Position numbers and translations under genes: made by a program
Notes under the pieces: model-generated
Told to the model about the DNA's origin: nothing
The model's database searches: none
The model's input: the letters and a program-made list of their open reading frames with translations, nothing else
Origin: Piscibacillus sp052246295
GTDB taxonomy: Bacteria > Bacillota > Bacilli > Bacillales > Alkalibacillaceae
Reading direction: 5' to 3' (one strand)
Assembly: GCA_052246295.1 (NCBI GenBank)
Contig: JBQQCO010000006.1
DNA length: 64,000 nucleotides
Part shown: one piece after another, positions 35,120 through 44,483 of the stretch
Position numbering within the stretch: the first letter of the stretch is position 1
Layout: each line of letters begins with the position of its first letter

Positions 35120-36325
35120 ATGAAGCGCTCACTGTTTAAGCATGAATTTAAACTTACCTTTTTCAGTAAAAAGAACATATTATTTATAGTCTTTTTACTT
35201 GTCCTTCTATTAAGTTATATTTTTATGATTCTACCAAATGAATATAATATTGAGTCCTTTCAGAAAGAAGAGGTTTCACATACCGTACAGGACCTTAAGT
35301 CCACTCAAGAATGGCGCCGAGAAATGGGGTATACAGGAATCTATCCAATGACTGGTGCTTATTTCGCTTCTCAGCAAAACTACTTAGACCAATACCAAAA
35401 GATGATCACAGCATATGAAAATGAAAACTACGAACGATACTTACATATTCGAACGAACTACCTTCTTAACGGAGGATTTAAAGACTACCGAGAAAGCAAC
35501 TTATTCTATCAAGAACCATTACCGGGCAAAGACCAGCAACACCTTTATCACAAAAATATTTTGCGCTTTCATAGTTATTTAAATGATGAAGAACCAATTA
35601 CTTACTCCATGATCCAAGAACGAACAGCACTCCAAAAGATACAACAATTCCTATCTAGTAACTTCATCTATTTAATGATTTTTGCAGCGATCTACTTCAG
35701 TAGTGACATTCTTATTAGAGACCGTTCACACCAAACGTTACTACAAGGTTTCCCTACGCCTTGGTATTCGTTATTAAATATTAAAAGCCTTGCTGCATTC
35801 GCTTACACTTTACTTATGTTAATAGGTGTATTGGGAGTTGGAGTAGTTCTATTAACCCTAACACATGGATTTGGCTATTTAGATATGAAAATTCCATTTA
35901 AAACAGACTTTCGACTATTCTACTTTGAAGCTTATGATTATATGTCTATGAAAGAATTTTTGTTAAAATCACTAGCTTTAATTCCAATCGTAGTCTATTT
36001 ATTTATTAGATTTAATTTGCTCGTTAGCCTATTAATCAAAAACACTTGGGCCGTGCTATTTATCGGAACAGCACTTCTGTTTTCTGAGCGACTTTATTTT
36101 GACCGATCAACAAGAGATCTATTTGGGATTGATTTAAGTTACTTTCCTCAAACGTTTTTTGATATAGGGAAAGTAGTGACACTTGAGAAAAACTATCTAA
36201 TTAATACAGATACTATAACCTTCACACAAGGTTTAATTGTTTTAATCATTACTATTCTAATCATTGAAATACTACTCTGGGTCACAACTAGATTCATAAA
36301 CCAACGAAGCTTTTTCCAATCTTAG
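35120..36325 (+). CDS. ABC-2 type transporter permease A (copy 1)
   Basis: A 401-residue permease from ATG 35120, which has AAGGAG ahead; the frame is open 37 codons further upstream without a ribosome site. One helix (residues 19-38), a large extracellular segment of about 150 residues, then about five helices. It is paralogous along its length to the protein at 39559-40734, sharing HEFKL, FFSKKNI, YSMI(Q/E)E, QTLLQG/QSLLRG and DLSYFPQTFFDIGK/DLSYLPQTYFDIGK. Substrate unknown; co-encoded permease B, ATPase and lipoprotein suggest an exporter or a resistance system. Confidence 0.85.
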   Translation: MKRSLFKHEFKLTFFSKKNILFIVFLLVLLLSYIFMILPNEYNIESFQKEEVSHTVQDLKSTQEWRREMGYTGIYPMTGAYFASQQNYLDQYQKMITAYENENYERYLHIRTNYLLNGGFKDYRESNLFYQEPLPGKDQQHLYHKNILRFHSYLNDEEPITYSMIQERTALQKIQQFLSSNFIYLMIFAAIYFSSDILIRDRSHQTLLQGFPTPWYSLLNIKSLAAFAYTLLMLIGVLGVGVVLLTLTHGFGYLDMKIPFKTDFRLFYFEAYDYMSMKEFLLKSLALIPIVVYLFIRFNLLVSLLIKNTWAVLFIGTALLFSERLYFDRSTRDLFGIDLSYFPQTFFDIGKVVTLEKNYLINTDTITFTQGLIVLIITILIIEILLWVTTRFINQRSFFQS

Positions 36326-36347
36326 TGACAAGGAAGGACTATAACAT

Positions 36348-37508
36348 ATGCTTTGGAAATATATGCTATTTGAGCTAAAAGTATTAATGACAAATAAAAA
36401 ACACTTATTTATTGCCTTAATTCTCGTGTTATTTTTCCCGATATTGTTCTTTCAACAAAGCACAACCTACACAGAGACACTAAAGGATGAAAAGTATGAG
36501 GTAAGAGCTGATTATGATTCGATTGTGAACCAGCTACCAGATATGGAGGAAAACACCGAAACAGGGGTACAAGTTCATGAAAGTATCCTAAGACAATTAC
36601 AGTCAATTGGAATGCAAGTTTGGCATATCAACCGTGATCGTGAAGCTTATATAGAAGAAGAATACATACTCATCGAAGAGAAACAATTTGTACATGAACA
36701 CAATAATGAAGGTATACCAGAACACTTTATCATTCCAGAAAGCGAAATTACGAAAGACTTAAAACACATCGAATACATTGACCAAAATGGACTACCAATA
36801 GAACAGAATGATCATACATCCAGTGATTTTCTAGTGACCGCTTTAAGTACCTTAACAGGGCTCCTATTCTGTTTGGCTGTGTTTATTAGTGGAAATGAAA
36901 TTCTTACTTATGAAAAGGAGCACTCAACTGTAATGAGTGGGCTACCTATTGATTTTTTTATAAAAATTCTTGTAAAAATATCAATCCATTTTTCATATAT
37001 TATGGGAGCATTAACCGTCGGCATATTATTGGGTGGCTTAACAGCATATTTTAAAAATGGATTGGGTTACTTCAACTATCCAATAATCTATTACAACAAC
37101 GGTAGTTATGATGCAATCCCGATTTACCAATTTATATTCATGATTTTCTTAGGATTGGGGGCTATCACTCTGCTATTGCTAGTACTCTCTGTTGTGCTAA
37201 ATCTACTATTCAAACATGCGTTTGCCAATATATTGGTAGGTACAGGAATTCTACTACTGCCAAAATTGTTTGCATCCAAACTTAGTGAATTACCAGTTCT
37301 TCAACCGCTTATGTATATTCACTTAGATGAAATTTTGACAGGCCACTGGGCCGAAGAGCTTAGTAAATCATCATTAGATTACTGGAATGCGATGACGTGG
37401 TTTGTTGGCTTGTCGGTCGGATTATTAATCATCATTTATTTAATCAGAAAACTGAATTTCTATAATATGAATTTTCACTTAAACCAATTACGAAGAATTA
37501 AGTCTTAA
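36348..37508 (+). CDS. ABC-2 type transporter permease B (copy 1)
   Basis: A 386-residue permease with one N-terminal helix, an extracellular region of about 130 residues, and five C-terminal helices. It is paralogous to the protein at 40737-41921 (shared LFFPI(L/V)F at the first helix, IPE...IIPE/IPPEYIIPK, LTYEKEHS/LTFEKRHD, LNLLFKHAFANI/LNLLFNNAFANI). It follows permease A by 22 bases. Confidence 0.85.
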   Translation: MLWKYMLFELKVLMTNKKHLFIALILVLFFPILFFQQSTTYTETLKDEKYEVRADYDSIVNQLPDMEENTETGVQVHESILRQLQSIGMQVWHINRDREAYIEEEYILIEEKQFVHEHNNEGIPEHFIIPESEITKDLKHIEYIDQNGLPIEQNDHTSSDFLVTALSTLTGLLFCLAVFISGNEILTYEKEHSTVMSGLPIDFFIKILVKISIHFSYIMGALTVGILLGGLTAYFKNGLGYFNYPIIYYNNGSYDAIPIYQFIFMIFLGLGAITLLLLVLSVVLNLLFKHAFANILVGTGILLLPKLFASKLSELPVLQPLMYIHLDEILTGHWAEELSKSSLDYWNAMTWFVGLSVGLLIIIYLIRKLNFYNMNFHLNQLRRIKS

Positions 37509-37520
37509 GGAGGCTTACAA

Positions 37521-38435
37521 ATGATTGAAATCAAAGATTTATCTATTGCTTATGGTGATAACATCGTATTAGATCAAGTGTCCCTAACGGCAGAATTAGG
37601 TGAAATTATTGGACTTGCAGCACCGAATGGAACTGGGAAAACCACTCTATTTAATGTCATGGCTAACTATACAAAACCGGATTCAGGACAAGTTAAATTT
37701 AACGGAAAGTACACATACAAAACTGAAAAAGATCAAATTAAAATCCATAAACAGTTAGCGACATTCCCAAATCAAAGCGACCTGTTTGAAGAACTTTCTG
37801 GCTTGGACCATATGAAATTATACAAAAACATGTGGCAAGGAAAAAAAGATATTCAAACGATTATAAATGGACTCAATATGGATCATTACGTTAGAAACAA
37901 AGTTAAAACTTATTCATTAGGGATGCGACAAAGACTTTGTTTTGCCATGATGGTCGCAGCTGATTCACCGATTATGCTGATGGATGAAGTCATGAATGGA
38001 CTCGATGTATCAAATGTGGCGTTAATTTCAAATAAGCTGATTGAGATGAAACACGAAGATAAACTAATTTTTATCGCTTCGCATTTACTAGAGAACTTGG
38101 ACTTATATGCAGACAGAGTATTGTTTTTAAAAGGTGGCAAATTCATTCATGAGCATAAACCAAACCGTCATGAGAATGCTTACCTCAAGATCAATGTTAA
38201 TGAAGACGATTACAAGGTGATTAAAGAAAAATATAATCTAGGGAATGACCATGAATATATCTCACAATTATTATGCATACCATTTAGCCACCTTTCATTT
38301 AATGACCAAATCAATATGATCGAAACGTTATTAGAATACGATGAAGAGCTTGCGATTGGTCCACTAGGCACACTCGAATACTATGAAAAATACTATCAAG
38401 AACTAAATCAACTAAAGGCGACAAGTAGGAGTTAA
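37521..38435 (+). CDS. ABC transporter ATP-binding protein
   Basis: A 304-residue ATPase. Walker A reads APNGTGKTT near residues 34-42, with Ala in place of the first Gly of the usual GPNGAGKTT. The Q-loop is FPNQSD, the signature YSLGMRQRL, Walker B PIMLMDEVMNGLD with the catalytic Glu present, and the H-loop IASH. A C-terminal extension of about 90 residues follows. It is the only ATPase for the two permease pairs in this cluster. Its stop overlaps the first ATG of the next frame. Confidence 0.88.
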   Translation: MIEIKDLSIAYGDNIVLDQVSLTAELGEIIGLAAPNGTGKTTLFNVMANYTKPDSGQVKFNGKYTYKTEKDQIKIHKQLATFPNQSDLFEELSGLDHMKLYKNMWQGKKDIQTIINGLNMDHYVRNKVKTYSLGMRQRLCFAMMVAADSPIMLMDEVMNGLDVSNVALISNKLIEMKHEDKLIFIASHLLENLDLYADRVLFLKGGKFIHEHKPNRHENAYLKINVNEDDYKVIKEKYNLGNDHEYISQLLCIPFSHLSFNDQINMIETLLEYDEELAIGPLGTLEYYEKYYQELNQLKATSRS

Positions 38436-38440
38436 TGATA

Positions 38441-39118
38441 ATGAAGAACGTATTGTTATTAGCTGGTTTATTTGGATGCTTGGCTATTTTCACTGGCTGT
38501 CAAACATCCGAAAAAACAGAAGCAGCCTCAGCGTATATAGACAACCATGAAATTGTTGATAAAAATGAAAAAGCAGAAGTATTATCCGCAAGTGATGAAA
38601 TCTTTTTTACAAGCGACCGGAACAACGATAATGCAGAAATCATTTCAGCATACATAGACCGACAAGAATACCTTCAATTGCCTGAAGGAAGATATTCTAT
38701 ATATGGTGAAGGCGGGGGCAATGTGGAGGTTTACGATTCAAACGATAACCTCTTAATAAAAGATTACGTTGGTCATGGGTTTGCCCCTACTTTAACGGTT
38801 GATCTTAAAGAAGATTTCACCGTAATGGCTGATGGGTTTGTACAAGTATTTATAGAGCCTGTGGAAACTCAAATGCAAACCGAACTAACTTCCGGTGTTT
38901 GGGAGATTGGTTTAGATGTACCTGCAGGAGAGTACGAATTAACAACTAATCGAGGCCTAGGTTATTTAACGATTTTTGACCCTGAACAAGATCATCAAGT
39001 CTATGAACTAATCGGTAATGAGTTCTCCCCTACTAAATCTCAAATCACTTTAACAGAGGGGCAGAAAGTTCGAGTGACAGGTGTTAATAGAGCAATCTTA
39101 TCTAAAATCAAAGATTAG
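38441..39118 (+). CDS. Lipoprotein with two beta-rich repeats (copy 1)
   Basis: A 225-residue lipoprotein with lipobox FTGC. I start at ATG 38441, nine bases from TAGGAG. Two tandem domains of about 65 residues are visible, each with a P(E/A)G(R/E)Y pattern: LPEGRYSIYGEGGGNVEVYD and VPAGEYELTTNRGLGYLTIFD. The layout recurs in the protein at 41918-42577. The 'PxGxY...GxLxVYD' domain is one I have seen in Firmicute cell-surface proteins; its ligand is unknown. Between the ABC genes it may be a partner of the transporter. Confidence 0.75.
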   Translation: MKNVLLLAGLFGCLAIFTGCQTSEKTEAASAYIDNHEIVDKNEKAEVLSASDEIFFTSDRNNDNAEIISAYIDRQEYLQLPEGRYSIYGEGGGNVEVYDSNDNLLIKDYVGHGFAPTLTVDLKEDFTVMADGFVQVFIEPVETQMQTELTSGVWEIGLDVPAGEYELTTNRGLGYLTIFDPEQDHQVYELIGNEFSPTKSQITLTEGQKVRVTGVNRAILSKIKD

Positions 39119-39141
39119 TTAAACAACAAGGAGATGACACT

Positions 39142-39486
39142 ATGAACATAGAATTAACTAGATTCCGCGTGAAACAAGGGAAATCCAATCAAGTTGATCA
39201 ATGGATGACCTTTCTTAACGAGCATATGGAAGAGGTTCTTTTAACGTTAGATAATGAAAAAATGTATGTAGAGAACATATTTCGTGAAACAATAAACGGT
39301 TTTGAGTATCTATATTGGTATTCCATCGAAGCAGAAGGTGGTCAGAATGTTGAGGACTCAAACCATTGGGTGGATCAAAAACATCTTGAGTTTTGGGATG
39401 AATGTATAGACCAAAACTACTCACCAGTTGACCTATCTTTAGAAGTTACCATGATTCCTACACGAATTAGAGAAAACCTAAGATAA
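39142..39486 (+). CDS. DUF6176 family protein
   Basis: A 114-residue cytosolic protein with the ELTRFRVKQGKSNQVDQWM opening and the EEVLLTLDNEKMYVE and EYLYWYSIEAEG segments of DUF6176. It resembles small ferredoxin-like-fold stress proteins in size. It sits between the two copies of the ABC module and has no counterpart in the second. Function unknown. Confidence 0.78.
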   Translation: MNIELTRFRVKQGKSNQVDQWMTFLNEHMEEVLLTLDNEKMYVENIFRETINGFEYLYWYSIEAEGGQNVEDSNHWVDQKHLEFWDECIDQNYSPVDLSLEVTMIPTRIRENLR

Positions 39487-39558
39487 AACCCTATGCCTAT
39501 AGGATTTATAAAAATAGAGAACTATATCAAGTCAATCCTAATATCAAGGAGTACTAAC

Positions 39559-40734
39559 ATGTATCGAAGACTATTTGAACATGAATTTAAATTAATGTTT
39601 TTTAGCAAGAAAAATATAATATTCATTGTTTTATTGGCAAGTATTTTATTTTTATATGTAACCATTATCCTACCTGAAAAAGCACATATTGAAACTTTCA
39701 ACACCGATGAAGTGAAAGAACAAGTGGGTGTTAAAGAAGTCTTGCAAGATCAACGAAGAGAAGAAGGACATACTGGATATGGTGTTATGACTGGCTTTAT
39801 CTACGGTTCTGAAGAATATTACGTCAGAATCTATAACAAAATGCTAAATGCATATCAGAATGAAGATTTTAGACGTTTTATCCACCTTAGAGTCAACTAC
39901 TTACTTACAAACAATGAGGATTACGTGAATTCAGAACAAGCCCAATCAGCCCCTATCCCTAATAAAGATGCTGATCATTTGTTTAAAAAGACATTAACAA
40001 GGTTTGAACATTATTTAGAATTAGACCACCCTATTACATATTCAATGATTGAAGAAAAAACAGCCTTACAACAATTACATCAATTTATCCTTAGTACACT
40101 CATATATATTGTCATATTCTCAGCCATCTACTTTAGTAGTAACATATTAACGAAAGACAGAACACATCAGTCTTTACTTCGAGGGATTCCGATGAACTGG
40201 TACCACACCATGAGTATAAAAAGTTTCGTTTCATTGGTTTATACACTACTAACTATAATGATTTTAGGCATATTTGCCATAACATTAATAGGATTAATAT
40301 TTGGATTCGGTCATCTAAAATTAGGTTTAGTGACTGCTAATTACGACATGATGTACACCAATGAATTATTACTTAAAATAGGACCTCTATTAATATTACT
40401 TATTTTCATGTTTATTAGATTAAATGTGATGCTAAGCCTTATATTTAAACATGCAGCAGTTGTATTATCGATTAGTACAGCATTTCTTATCTCAGAGTTT
40501 TTCTATTACTCTAGACGAACCCGAGAATTGTTTAATATAGATTTAAGCTATTTACCACAAACCTACTTTGACATTGGGAAGATCGTAACCAATGAGAAAA
40601 ACTTTTTATTAAACACAGAAACAATTACGTATACACAAGGGATTATTGTTCTAGTTTGTACATTTATTTTAATAGAAATATCACTGTTCATGACAACAAT
40701 ACTCGTAACAAAAAGGCGTTTCTTTAACGCTTAG
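39559..40734 (+). CDS. ABC-2 type transporter permease A (copy 2)
   Basis: A 391-residue paralogue of the permease at 35120-36325, with the same one-helix, large loop, five-helix layout. ATG 39559 has AAGGAG before it; an open frame extends 22 codons upstream without a ribosome site. No ATPase gene follows, in contrast to copy 1. Confidence 0.85.
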   Translation: MYRRLFEHEFKLMFFSKKNIIFIVLLASILFLYVTIILPEKAHIETFNTDEVKEQVGVKEVLQDQRREEGHTGYGVMTGFIYGSEEYYVRIYNKMLNAYQNEDFRRFIHLRVNYLLTNNEDYVNSEQAQSAPIPNKDADHLFKKTLTRFEHYLELDHPITYSMIEEKTALQQLHQFILSTLIYIVIFSAIYFSSNILTKDRTHQSLLRGIPMNWYHTMSIKSFVSLVYTLLTIMILGIFAITLIGLIFGFGHLKLGLVTANYDMMYTNELLLKIGPLLILLIFMFIRLNVMLSLIFKHAAVVLSISTAFLISEFFYYSRRTRELFNIDLSYLPQTYFDIGKIVTNEKNFLLNTETITYTQGIIVLVCTFILIEISLFMTTILVTKRRFFNA

Positions 40735-40736
40735 GA

Positions 40737-41921
40737 TTGGGGATGACTATTTTGTTTTGGAATTACTTAAAACTAGAATCAAAAATCGCATTTACCAGCA
40801 AGAAGAACTTGATGCTTGCTCTGATTATCATATTATTTTTCCCAATCGTATTTGTTCAACAATTACAAGATGATTCAGTAAGCTTAAAGGACCTTAAAGA
40901 TCACGAATTGACAATGGCTACAAACGCTGTTTATTATTTAGAGAACATTCCTAATCCAACACCTGAAGAACAACAAGTTCTTGACAATAGTCTACAACAG
41001 CTAAGCTCCTTAGGTTATCAGAAGTATTATATTTCTAATGCTCTTTCATTAGATGAAATGGAATTTATTGACGAAGGAATTAAATTAAATGAACAACGCT
41101 TAAAAAACCATGAATTAGATAATGCCGGTATTCCTCCTGAATATATCATACCTAAAGAAGACATTTTGATTGAACAACAAAAGTTACAGTATCTACAGGA
41201 ACATCAACTACCTTTAGAACCCGAACCCACAACAATGAGTAGTTTTTCTGCAACAGCTATGAGTAATTTTAGCGTGCTTTTTGTACTATTATTAATCATT
41301 ATAGGCAGTGATTTACTTACGTTTGAAAAACGACACGATTCAATTCTTAAGGCACTCCCAATTTCATTTTCAAAGAAAATATTTATCAAAATATGTGTCT
41401 ATTCCTTTATAAGTTTCATTGCAATTAGTATGGGATTATTTGCTGGTAATGCTATAGCCTATTTTCATAGTGGTGTTGGAAACTTCCAAAACCCTATAGT
41501 TATTTTCAGTGATGGCCAATTCGAAGTGATTCAGACCACACAATTTATGGTGCAAGTAGGAATAAGTATAATCTTAATTACTCTAATGATTTTAACCATA
41601 TCAATTCTATTAAACTTACTATTTAATAATGCTTTTGCGAATATAGGCATTGGAATTATTGTTTTCATCTTCCCGCTACTCTTTGCTTCATATTTGCAGA
41701 ATTGGAATTGGTTACACTTTTTAATATTCGTTGATTACTCAGGGACTTTACTAGGCGAGCATGCTAATAACTTAACTAACTCAAACCTTACTTATACAGC
41801 TTCATATGCTTGGATTGCCAGCTTGACAGTCATCAGTTTTATATTGATTTATATAAAACAAAACTCTTACTATCTTAAGGAAATTTTATTAAAAACATTT
41901 AACAGGAGTTATGGACAATGA
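40737..41921 (+). CDS. ABC-2 type transporter permease B (copy 2)
   Basis: A 394-residue paralogue of the permease at 36348-37508. It follows permease A copy 2 by two bases, so they are tightly coupled. The next lipoprotein gene overlaps its end by 4 bases (ATGA-type). Likely uses the ATPase encoded 2.3 kb upstream. Confidence 0.85.
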   Translation: MGMTILFWNYLKLESKIAFTSKKNLMLALIIILFFPIVFVQQLQDDSVSLKDLKDHELTMATNAVYYLENIPNPTPEEQQVLDNSLQQLSSLGYQKYYISNALSLDEMEFIDEGIKLNEQRLKNHELDNAGIPPEYIIPKEDILIEQQKLQYLQEHQLPLEPEPTTMSSFSATAMSNFSVLFVLLLIIIGSDLLTFEKRHDSILKALPISFSKKIFIKICVYSFISFIAISMGLFAGNAIAYFHSGVGNFQNPIVIFSDGQFEVIQTTQFMVQVGISIILITLMILTISILLNLLFNNAFANIGIGIIVFIFPLLFASYLQNWNWLHFLIFVDYSGTLLGEHANNLTNSNLTYTASYAWIASLTVISFILIYIKQNSYYLKEILLKTFNRSYGQ

Positions 41922-42577
41922 AAGCGACAATAATTATATTAACTATAATTGGATTAACACTCAGTAGTTGTAATCAATTATCCGATGAAGCCAAAGCCTA
42001 TCAAGATAATTTTGAAATCGTTGGTGATGAAAAAGAACAAGTTTCAGAGATTAGTAAGACTGTGTTTGATAACGTTGACAGGCAAAATCAACAAGCAGAA
42101 CCATCTGGCTCGAACATCTCTGATGGTCATGATGAACTGAAGGTACCAGAAGGTCGTTATGAAATATCCGGTCATGAAGCAGGAAATGTTTATGTCTATG
42201 ACCAGAACGATCATTTAGTTCTACACGAAATAATAGGTCTTGATGTTAATTTTATTAACGTTAGCTTAACTGAAGATCATGTTATTAGAGTTGATGGTTT
42301 CAGTTATGTGGAAATACAACCCGTTGAAACTAATATAGACAATCCTAACTTAACAGCTGGTATATGGAAAGTGGGTGTCGATATTGAACCTGGGACTTAT
42401 CAAGCAACTGCTTACGAAGGAATGGGATATCTCATCGTTTACGATTCCCAAGAAAAATCAAAAGTTTATGAAGTTATTGGTGGAGAAAATGCTGAAGCCT
42501 TCCCTACTGTTGAGTTAAAAGAAGGACAAACCATTAAGATAACTGAAATACCACTCATAACATTTAAGCAACATTGA
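41918..42577 (+). CDS. Lipoprotein with two beta-rich repeats (copy 2)
   Basis: A 219-residue lipoprotein, lipobox LSSC, paralogous to the one at 38441-39118. The two repeats read VPEGRYEISGHEAGNVYVYD and IEPGTYQATAYEGMGYLIVYD, each followed by an EVIGG/EIIGL turn and a V(E/S)LxE strand. It overlaps the permease gene before it. Confidence 0.75.
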   Translation: MKATIIILTIIGLTLSSCNQLSDEAKAYQDNFEIVGDEKEQVSEISKTVFDNVDRQNQQAEPSGSNISDGHDELKVPEGRYEISGHEAGNVYVYDQNDHLVLHEIIGLDVNFINVSLTEDHVIRVDGFSYVEIQPVETNIDNPNLTAGIWKVGVDIEPGTYQATAYEGMGYLIVYDSQEKSKVYEVIGGENAEAFPTVELKEGQTIKITEIPLITFKQH

Positions 42578-42587
42578 GGAGGTTTAA

Positions 42588-43013
42588 ATGTCTTCATTTA
42601 AAAATAGTCTATTAATTTTATTAGTTATTCTGGTTGTTCTTACAATAATTTTCCTTATATATTTATATAGTCCAAAGTCAATTTTTAGTGAATCAGATAA
42701 TAGTTACTCTAATATCAATGTCATCGAGCAACACGTTAATGGGTTAAAACAAATAAATGCCATTGCAACAGACGAAGCACTTGAAATGACTAATAACTAC
42801 TTAGAACATGTCATACAAGTAGTTGAAGAAGAATGGATCAACCAAGATCATTCTGATTACGATTACATTTTTAATGAAGTCAATAAAACAAGGAATATAT
42901 TTCAAGGACTAGTTGTGACCGTTCATTACGGCAGTGATGAAGGTATTTATTTTGAAGAAGGTATTAACCGATTAAAGTTATTAGAAGAATACATAGAAGA
43001 CATTAGACAGTAA
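42588..43013 (+). CDS. Membrane-anchored protein of unknown function
   Basis: A 141-residue protein with one N-terminal helix (residues 8-28) and a helical, acidic extracellular region. GAGG precedes the ATG. It continues the ABC gene cluster with a 10-base gap and is probably co-transcribed. No family recognised. Confidence 0.7.
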   Translation: MSSFKNSLLILLVILVVLTIIFLIYLYSPKSIFSESDNSYSNINVIEQHVNGLKQINAIATDEALEMTNNYLEHVIQVVEEEWINQDHSDYDYIFNEVNKTRNIFQGLVVTVHYGSDEGIYFEEGINRLKLLEEYIEDIRQ

Positions 43014-43034
43014 AGATGAACTTGAGGTGACAGA

Positions 43035-43577
43035 ATGTACAGATTTTGCATAATACTTTTATTAACTTTAATATTTATAACTGGCTGCACAGAATCATCA
43101 AAATATGATTTCGACGATCCAGCTGCCGTTGTTCTCGGAGAAGAAATCACCGTTGGAGACATTCGCTTTTTTGGTGAAATTGAAGATAAAGATCTACCTC
43201 AAGCAGTAGAGTATTTCGTAGAAGAAAGATTAATGATTCACGAAGCAAAAGATATGGGACTCGATGTATCTAATGAAAATGAAGATTATATTGAAGGCTA
43301 CCCTCCTGAAGATGTTAATACAGAAAGTGCTAATAAGATTAGAGAGTTCTCTGAAGCACAAGCGAAGAAATTTGATATGGAACCCGAGGAATATTATGAA
43401 GAGTTTGTAAGTAAAAGTGCAGAAAGAAGTGCTTATCGAAATGCATTTTTAAGAGAACATTTAGATGAACCGCCTGAAAATCTTGAAGAGCATGAAGCAA
43501 TGAATGAGGATTATCAAGAAATTGTGAATGAATTGATGGAAAAGTATGAAGATAAAATAGAAATTTATATTGACTGA
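43035..43577 (+). CDS. Lipoprotein with SurA_N-like helical region
   Basis: A 180-residue lipoprotein, lipobox FITGC. The exported part begins AAVVLGEEITVGDIRF and continues EYFVEERLMIHEAKDMGLDVS, which resembles the N-terminal chaperone region of PrsA/SurA-type peptidyl-prolyl isomerases, but no isomerase domain follows. It closes the plus-strand cluster before a shared terminator. Confidence 0.72.
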   Translation: MYRFCIILLLTLIFITGCTESSKYDFDDPAAVVLGEEITVGDIRFFGEIEDKDLPQAVEYFVEERLMIHEAKDMGLDVSNENEDYIEGYPPEDVNTESANKIREFSEAQAKKFDMEPEEYYEEFVSKSAERSAYRNAFLREHLDEPPENLEEHEAMNEDYQEIVNELMEKYEDKIEIYID

Positions 43578-43612
43578 AAAAGGGACTTAGATTTGATACT
43601 GAGTCCCTTTGT
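43577..43612. terminator. Bidirectional terminator
   Basis: The stem aaagggactta / tgagtcccttt lies between convergent genes. Confidence 0.8.
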
Positions 43613-43618
43613 GTGAAT

Positions 43619-44104
43619 TCACTGAACTTGGTTTGCTAATTTTATTGGTTCATCTTTTTCCAACTTAAATTCACCTAATGGACTAGTGTTTTTGTCTATA
43701 AAATAAATAAAGCGAGCTATAAATCCATCTTCACGTTTCCACCACAATTTTTGAGATGTCGAACTTTCTTCATAATAAGCCACTTTTCCATTATCAAGAT
43801 TAACTTCAATTTTACCTTCAGTATCAACATCCTCTGTTTCGTCTAATACTTTGCTCAATATATAATTGATTTGCTGTGTTGATTTACTATTATAGTATGT
43901 AAAAATAAATTGGTGTAGATAGTCCACTCGCTGTATATCGATCTCAGATGATATCTCGTTGACTTCAAATGGAAAACTTATGGGTTCTTTAAAATTATAA
44001 TGAATAGAGTCAACTTCCCCTTTAGTATTTTGATTGTTACAAGCACCCAACAAAAGAAAACATAAACTCATTAAAACAAAAGTTATCTTTACTCTATTTT
44101 TCAA
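43619..44104 (-). CDS. Small lipoprotein of unknown function
   Basis: A 161-residue lipoprotein, lipobox LLGAC. The best start is TTG 44104, with GGGGGGA four bases ahead; an ATG at 44143 would put 13 charged residues before the signal peptide and has no ribosome site. No family recognised. Confidence 0.7.
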   Translation of the reverse strand: MKNRVKITFVLMSLCFLLLGACNNQNTKGEVDSIHYNFKEPISFPFEVNEISSEIDIQRVDYLHQFIFTYYNSKSTQQINYILSKVLDETEDVDTEGKIEVNLDNGKVAYYEESSTSQKLWWKREDGFIARFIYFIDKNTSPLGEFKLEKDEPIKLANQVQ

Positions 44105-44215
44105 ACAATCCCCCCGTAATATAACAGCTATTCTTTTACTCAAGCCACCCAGTCATTTCTCAATTAACCTTGTTCTACTTATGTCCCTATCTAATGTATT
44201 CAAAACTTAAGTTTA

Positions 44216-44434
44216 TTAGATGGTTTCCTGATCAATTGATAATTCGTCAACTTTCTTTTCTAATCCTTCTATTCTAGAATGTTGTTCTTTGAAAACTGAA
44301 ATTAACACGGCTAAAAAGAATGCAGGGAACATAATTAAAGCCCACATATACTCTAAAATAAGACCTAAAAATAAAAACATGAAAACCGAACTTAAAAATA
44401 TGCAAAACAAAAATATACCAATAAAATTTTTCAT
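44216..44434 (-). CDS. Small two-helix membrane protein
   Basis: A 72-residue protein with two hydrophobic helices followed by a short coiled-coil-like tail (HSRIEGLEKKVDEL). ATG 44434 has GAGGAA ahead; an ATG eight codons upstream is less well placed. Unknown function. Confidence 0.68.
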   Translation of the reverse strand: MKNFIGIFLFCIFLSSVFMFLFLGLILEYMWALIMFPAFFLAVLISVFKEQHSRIEGLEKKVDELSIDQETI

Positions 44435-44483
44435 CTTGAGTTCCTCTCTATAAGACAATCTCCTTGTTCAAATGATATCCCAA

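Noticed and set aside
36348..43577. Assigning the ABC cluster to lantibiotic resistance (Bce/Lan type)
   Set aside because: The permeases lack the ten-helix FtsX-like form of BceB and no linked two-component genes are present; substrate left open.
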